Below are positions 60,958-64,000 of a DNA stretch of 64,000 nucleotides, piece by piece (position 1 is the stretch's first letter; each line of letters opens with the position of its first letter). The notes under the pieces were generated by a model. The model ran no database searches and was not told the DNA's origin. It saw only the letters and a program-made list of their open reading frames with translations. The position numbers and the translations under genes were made by a program. The DNA is from Streptomyces sp. PCS3-D2 (GTDB lineage Bacteria > Actinomycetota > Actinomycetes > Streptomycetales > Streptomycetaceae). The stretch covers positions 6,354,501-6,418,500 of the forward strand of contig NZ_CP097800.1 of assembly GCF_000612545.2 (NCBI RefSeq), written 5' to 3'.

Positions 60958-63900
60958 ATGTACGAGCTGTCCCGGATCCGCCTCTACTCCATCGGGCCCG
61001 CCGGCGCACGCTACGCCGACACCGTGCTCGACCTGCGCGGAGTCGGCGAGCCGGTGCCCCACCCGGCGCCGACCCAGGCGGAGTTCTTCGAGGAGGAGCC
61101 CACCGGGCCGCCGCGCCGCCCCGCGCCCGCCGGAGTGCTCTTCCTGGAGAACGGCGGCGGCAAGTCCGTCCTCCTCAAGCTGATCTTCTCGGTGATGCTC
61201 CCGGGCCACCGCAACACCCTGGGCGGCGCCAGTTCCGGCGTGCTGCGCAAGTTCCTGCTCGCCGACGACTGCGGCCACGTGGCCCTGGAGTGGCAGCACA
61301 CCCAGACCGGTGAATGCGTGGTCGTCGGCAAGGTCAGTGAATGGCGCGGCCGCCAGGTCTCGGGCGACCCCCGCAAGTTCGCCGAGGCCTGGTACTCCTT
61401 CCGCCCCGGCCCCGGCCTGAGCCTGGACAGCCTGCCCGTCGCCGAGTCCACCGCCGTGCGCCCGCCCGCCGAGGGGGCCTCCGGCGCGCAGGGGCGCCGC
61501 CGCACCATGAAGGGCTTCCGAGACGCCCTCACCGAGGCGGGCAAGGCCTACCCGCACCTGGAGGTCTGCTTCGAGGAGATCCACGACCGTTGGAACGAGC
61601 ACCTCACCGAACTCGGCCTCGACCCCGAACTCTTCCGCTACCAGCGCGAGATGAACGCCGACGAAGGTGAGGCGGCCGGCCTCTTCGCGGTCAAGAAGGA
61701 CTCCGACTTCACCGACCTGCTGCTGCGCGCCGTCACCGACACGCGCGACACGGACGGCCTCGCCGATCTCGTCCACGGCTTCGGCAACAAGCTCGGCCGG
61801 CGGGCCGAGCTCATGGCCGAACGCGACTTCACCGCCGGCTCGGTGGACCTGCTCACCAAGATCGTCGAAGCCGGCGCCACCCGCTCCCGACTGCGCGATG
61901 TCCACGCCGGCGCCGAGCGCCGCACGCGCACCCTCGCCCGCCGGCTGTCCGCCCGCGCCGCCGAGGAGCGCGGCCGGGCCGCCGACCTCGCCCAGCGCGT
62001 CACCGCCGCAGCCCACGACGTCACCGCAGCCGAGTCGGCCCGCGCCCGCAGCGCGGCCGTCTCCGCCGAACTCGCCTACCGGCACGCCTCCCTGGCCCTG
62101 ACCGTCGCCGACAAGGCCGCCGCCGCGCAGCGCCGCGAACTCCTCGAAGCCCGCACCCTGTACTCCGCCTGGCAGGCCGCCGAGACCGTGCTGCGCCACC
62201 GCGCCGCCGCCGACCGCTCCGCCCGTGTCGCCGCCGCGATCCGGGAGGCGGAGCGGGACGCGGCCCCGGCCCTGGCCGCACGTGCCACGGCCGCGGGTGA
62301 GCTCGTACGGGCCCTGCACAGCGCCGCGGAGGAGGGCGAGCGGCTCGCCAACGAAGAGGAGGAGCGTTCCGCCGCCCTCCAGGCCACCGGTGAGGCCTCC
62401 CACCGCGACGCCACCGCCGCCGCCACGGCCGCCCAGCGGGCCCGGAGCGAGGCCGAGCACCTCCGGGCCAGGCTCAGCGAGGTGCAGCAGGAGACCGCCG
62501 AAGCCGTCCGGGCCGGCTGGCTCGACGACTCCGCCCCCGACGCCGACCCGGCCCGCGCCGCCCTGGCCGCCGCCGACGCCGAGAAGGCCGCCGTGGCCGC
62601 CTGGGACGAGTCGCGCGAGGCCGCCCGGGCCGCTGCCGAAGCCGCCCGTGAGGCCGCGGCCGCGGAATCTCGGGCCGAGCTGACCGCCGCCCGGGCCGCG
62701 GACGCCGCCGAGGCAGCCGAGGCCGCCCACGACGCAGAGCACCGCGCCGCCGCCTCCCTCGCCGCATCGCCCCGCCTCGCGGAGCTCCTCGGACTGCCCT
62801 CGGACGTGGGCGCCCCGGACGTTCCGTTCCCCTCTCCCCGCACCGGCGACGACCCCTCGGGCCGGTCCGCCGCGGGCCCCGGCGAAGCCCGGCGCACCGG
62901 CCGCGCGGCGCCGGTCACCGCCGCGGACCTGCTCACCGCCGAGGACCTCGACCGGGGCGCCGACGCCCTGCGCGAACTCCTGGCCGACAGCGTCGCCTCC
63001 GCCGAGCGCCAGCTGTTCGAGCTGCGCACCGCGGCCGCCGACGACGCCCGCATCCTCGGGGCGCTCGGCGACGGGGGGCTGCTGCCGCCCGGCCCGGACG
63101 TCCTCGCCACCGTCGAGTACCTCGGCGAGCACGGCATCCCCGCACTTCCCGGCTGGCGCTACCTCGCCCAGGCCGTGGACCCCGCCGACCACGCGGCCGT
63201 CCTCGCGGCCCGTCCGGAGCTCGTCGACGGTGTCGTCATCACCGACCCCGACACCCATGGCCGGGCCCGCGAGGTCCTCTCCGGCGCCGCCCTGCTGCCC
63301 CGTTCCACCGTGGCCGTCGGCACGGCCGCGGCCCTGCTCGCCCCCGTGCCCCAGGCCGGCCCGGACGACGCCGTCTCCGGCATCTTCATCGTCACGCCGA
63401 ACCCGGCCATGCACGACGAGAACGCCGCCGACGAGGAGCGCCAAGCCCTGCGCACCCGAGCCGGTGCCCGCGACACCGAGATCCGCGACCTCGCCGCCCG
63501 CCTCGCCGGTGACCGCGAGCTGTCCGCCCGGCTCGCCTCCTGGCGCGCCGGCTGCCCGGCCGGCCGCCTCACCGAGCTCGCCGAACAGGCCGCCGCCGCC
63601 CGTATGTTCGCCGAGGAGACCGACAGCGAGCTCGCGGAGGCCCGTACGGTGCGCGCCGAGGCCGACGAGGCCGCCGCCGACGCGGCCCGTGTCCGGGAGG
63701 AGCGCCAGGACACCGCCCAGCGCGCCCGCCGCGCCGCAGACGCCCTCGCGGGCCTCGCCTTCCGCCTGCGCGAGCGCGCGGGCTGGCAGGCCCGCGTGCG
63801 CGAACTCGCCGACGAGGCCGCCGAGTCCGAGGCCCGTGCCGAGGCCTGCCTGGACCGGGCCCGCGCCGCCGACGAGGACCGCCGCGCGGCGCAGCGCGCC

Positions 63901-64000
63901 GCCGACGACGCCCGCCGCACGGCCCGGGCCCTGCGCGCCGAGCGCGCCGAGATCGCCGGCGCCCCCGACCGGCTGCCGGAGGCCGACGACGGCCCGCGCG
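60958..64000 (+). CDS. SMC/Rad50-like ATPase, candidate MksB/JetC, 3' end cut by window edge
   Basis: Large coiled-coil ATPase; 1014 residues visible with no stop. The N-terminal head has RIRLYSIGPAGARYADTVLD and Walker A FLENGGGKSVLLKL (K69, S70). Residues about 285-590 are Ala/Arg/Glu-rich coiled coil (first arm). Residues about 597-818 form a globular middle domain (LPGWRYLAQAVDPADHAAVL, GVVITDP, TVAVGTAAALLAP). A second arm starts near 820 and runs off the window. The C-terminal head with signature motif and Walker B should lie beyond 64000. By layout it is an SMC-like loop extruder of the MukB/MksB/JetC type, diverged in sequence. ATG 60958 lies 53 bases after the previous gene. Confidence 0.85.
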   Translation, partial: MYELSRIRLYSIGPAGARYADTVLDLRGVGEPVPHPAPTQAEFFEEEPTGPPRRPAPAGVLFLENGGGKSVLLKLIFSVMLPGHRNTLGGASSGVLRKFLLADDCGHVALEWQHTQTGECVVVGKVSEWRGRQVSGDPRKFAEAWYSFRPGPGLSLDSLPVAESTAVRPPAEGASGAQGRRRTMKGFRDALTEAGKAYPHLEVCFEEIHDRWNEHLTELGLDPELFRYQREMNADEGEAAGLFAVKKDSDFTDLLLRAVTDTRDTDGLADLVHGFGNKLGRRAELMAERDFTAGSVDLLTKIVEAGATRSRLRDVHAGAERRTRTLARRLSARAAEERGRAADLAQRVTAAAHDVTAAESARARSAAVSAELAYRHASLALTVADKAAAAQRRELLEARTLYSAWQAAETVLRHRAAADRSARVAAAIREAERDAAPALAARATAAGELVRALHSAAEEGERLANEEEERSAALQATGEASHRDATAAATAAQRARSEAEHLRARLSEVQQETAEAVRAGWLDDSAPDADPARAALAAADAEKAAVAAWDESREAARAAAEAAREAAAAESRAELTAARAADAAEAAEAAHDAEHRAAASLAASPRLAELLGLPSDVGAPDVPFPSPRTGDDPSGRSAAGPGEARRTGRAAPVTAADLLTAEDLDRGADALRELLADSVASAERQLFELRTAAADDARILGALGDGGLLPPGPDVLATVEYLGEHGIPALPGWRYLAQAVDPADHAAVLAARPELVDGVVITDPDTHGRAREVLSGAALLPRSTVAVGTAAALLAPVPQAGPDDAVSGIFIVTPNPAMHDENAADEERQALRTRAGARDTEIRDLAARLAGDRELSARLASWRAGCPAGRLTELAEQAAAARMFAEETDSELAEARTVRAEADEAAADAARVREERQDTAQRARRAADALAGLAFRLRERAGWQARVRELADEAAESEARAEACLDRARAADEDRRAAQRAADDARRTARALRAERAEIAGAPDRLPEADDGPR

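Noticed and set aside
60742-63444. 900-codon open frame on the minus strand opposite the SMC-like gene
   Set aside because: It is the antisense shadow of a high-GC coding sequence: low-complexity Gly/Val/Arg translation, no ribosome-binding site, and overlap with two well-supported plus-strand genes.
1-64000. tRNA genes, CRISPR arrays, insertion sequences and prophage
   Set aside because: No T-loop or acceptor-stem sets, no regularly spaced repeats, and no transposase, integrase or phage protein motifs were seen on either strand.

Overview
The window is high-GC DNA with strong G/C bias at third codon positions, frequent GTG starts and many 4-base start/stop overlaps. It carries actinomycete and Streptomyces signature genes: RbpA, the SmeA-SffA sporulation pair, a secreted GH18 chitinase with a DasR-type control region, a polyprenol-phosphate mannose synthase and ECF41-type sigma circuitry. 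I read it as conserved chromosome of a Streptomyces species. The gene order from the chitinase and rib operon to smeA-sffA recalls the S. coelicolor SCO1415-SCO1444 neighbourhood; this is from memory and was not aligned. I see no tRNA or rRNA gene, insertion sequence, prophage or CRISPR array.

Layout. 1-5.5 kb (minus): cation/acetate-type symporter (cut by the window edge), a small conserved protein, a LytTR response regulator, a repeat lipoprotein and a GDSL esterase. 6.1-11.6 kb (plus): amino-acid permease, Lrp regulator, methyltransferase, nitrilase-family amidase and flavin amine oxidase, a likely amino-acid/amine catabolic set with CGCAAC-type repeats before the permease and before the nitrilase. 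11.8-18.3 kb: DUF5995 protein, uracil/xanthine permease, MFS transporter divergent from a ROK regulator across a shared palindrome, and an ECF41 sigma factor with its oxidoreductase target. 18.4-26.8 kb: chitinase, then an FMN riboswitch driving ribD-ribE-ribM-ribAB-ribH, then hisE-hisG. 26.9-34.5 kb: PH-domain protein, two CNNM/CorC proteins behind a structured leader, an EccA-like AAA ATPase, a uridine-kinase-like protein and a C39-like secreted peptidase. 34.7-43.4 kb: SPW membrane protein, TetR regulator, acyl-CoA dehydrogenase, a hypothetical protein plus phosphotransferase pair, a second Lrp regulator and an amidohydrolase. 43.7-52 kb: ppm1, fxsA, rbpA (with a match to a SigR promoter), an MFS protein, a glycerophosphodiesterase, a MocR regulator and smeA-sffA. 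52.2-58.1 kb: ankyrin protein, a 20-codon ORF before a HEAT-like protein, an ECF sigma factor with a membrane partner, and 5-oxoprolinase pxpABC.

58.2-64 kb holds the most unusual locus. A tightly coupled operon encodes a helical protein of about 500 residues, a proline/alanine-rich mini-ORF, a 300-residue probable winged-helix protein and a very large SMC/Rad50-like ATPase that runs off the window. Sizes and order resemble MksF-MksE-MksB (Wadjet JetA-JetB-JetC), but the sequences are not ones I can place in a named family. It is the best candidate here for an undescribed chromosome-maintenance or anti-plasmid system. The gene that would decide between those roles, a JetD-like nuclease, would lie beyond the window.

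Regulation visible in sequence includes the FMN riboswitch, a chitinase promoter with two 12-bp chitin-type repeats, a SigR promoter match for rbpA, an ECF41-type promoter overlapping the sigma gene stop codon, and several strong hairpin terminators between convergent genes.
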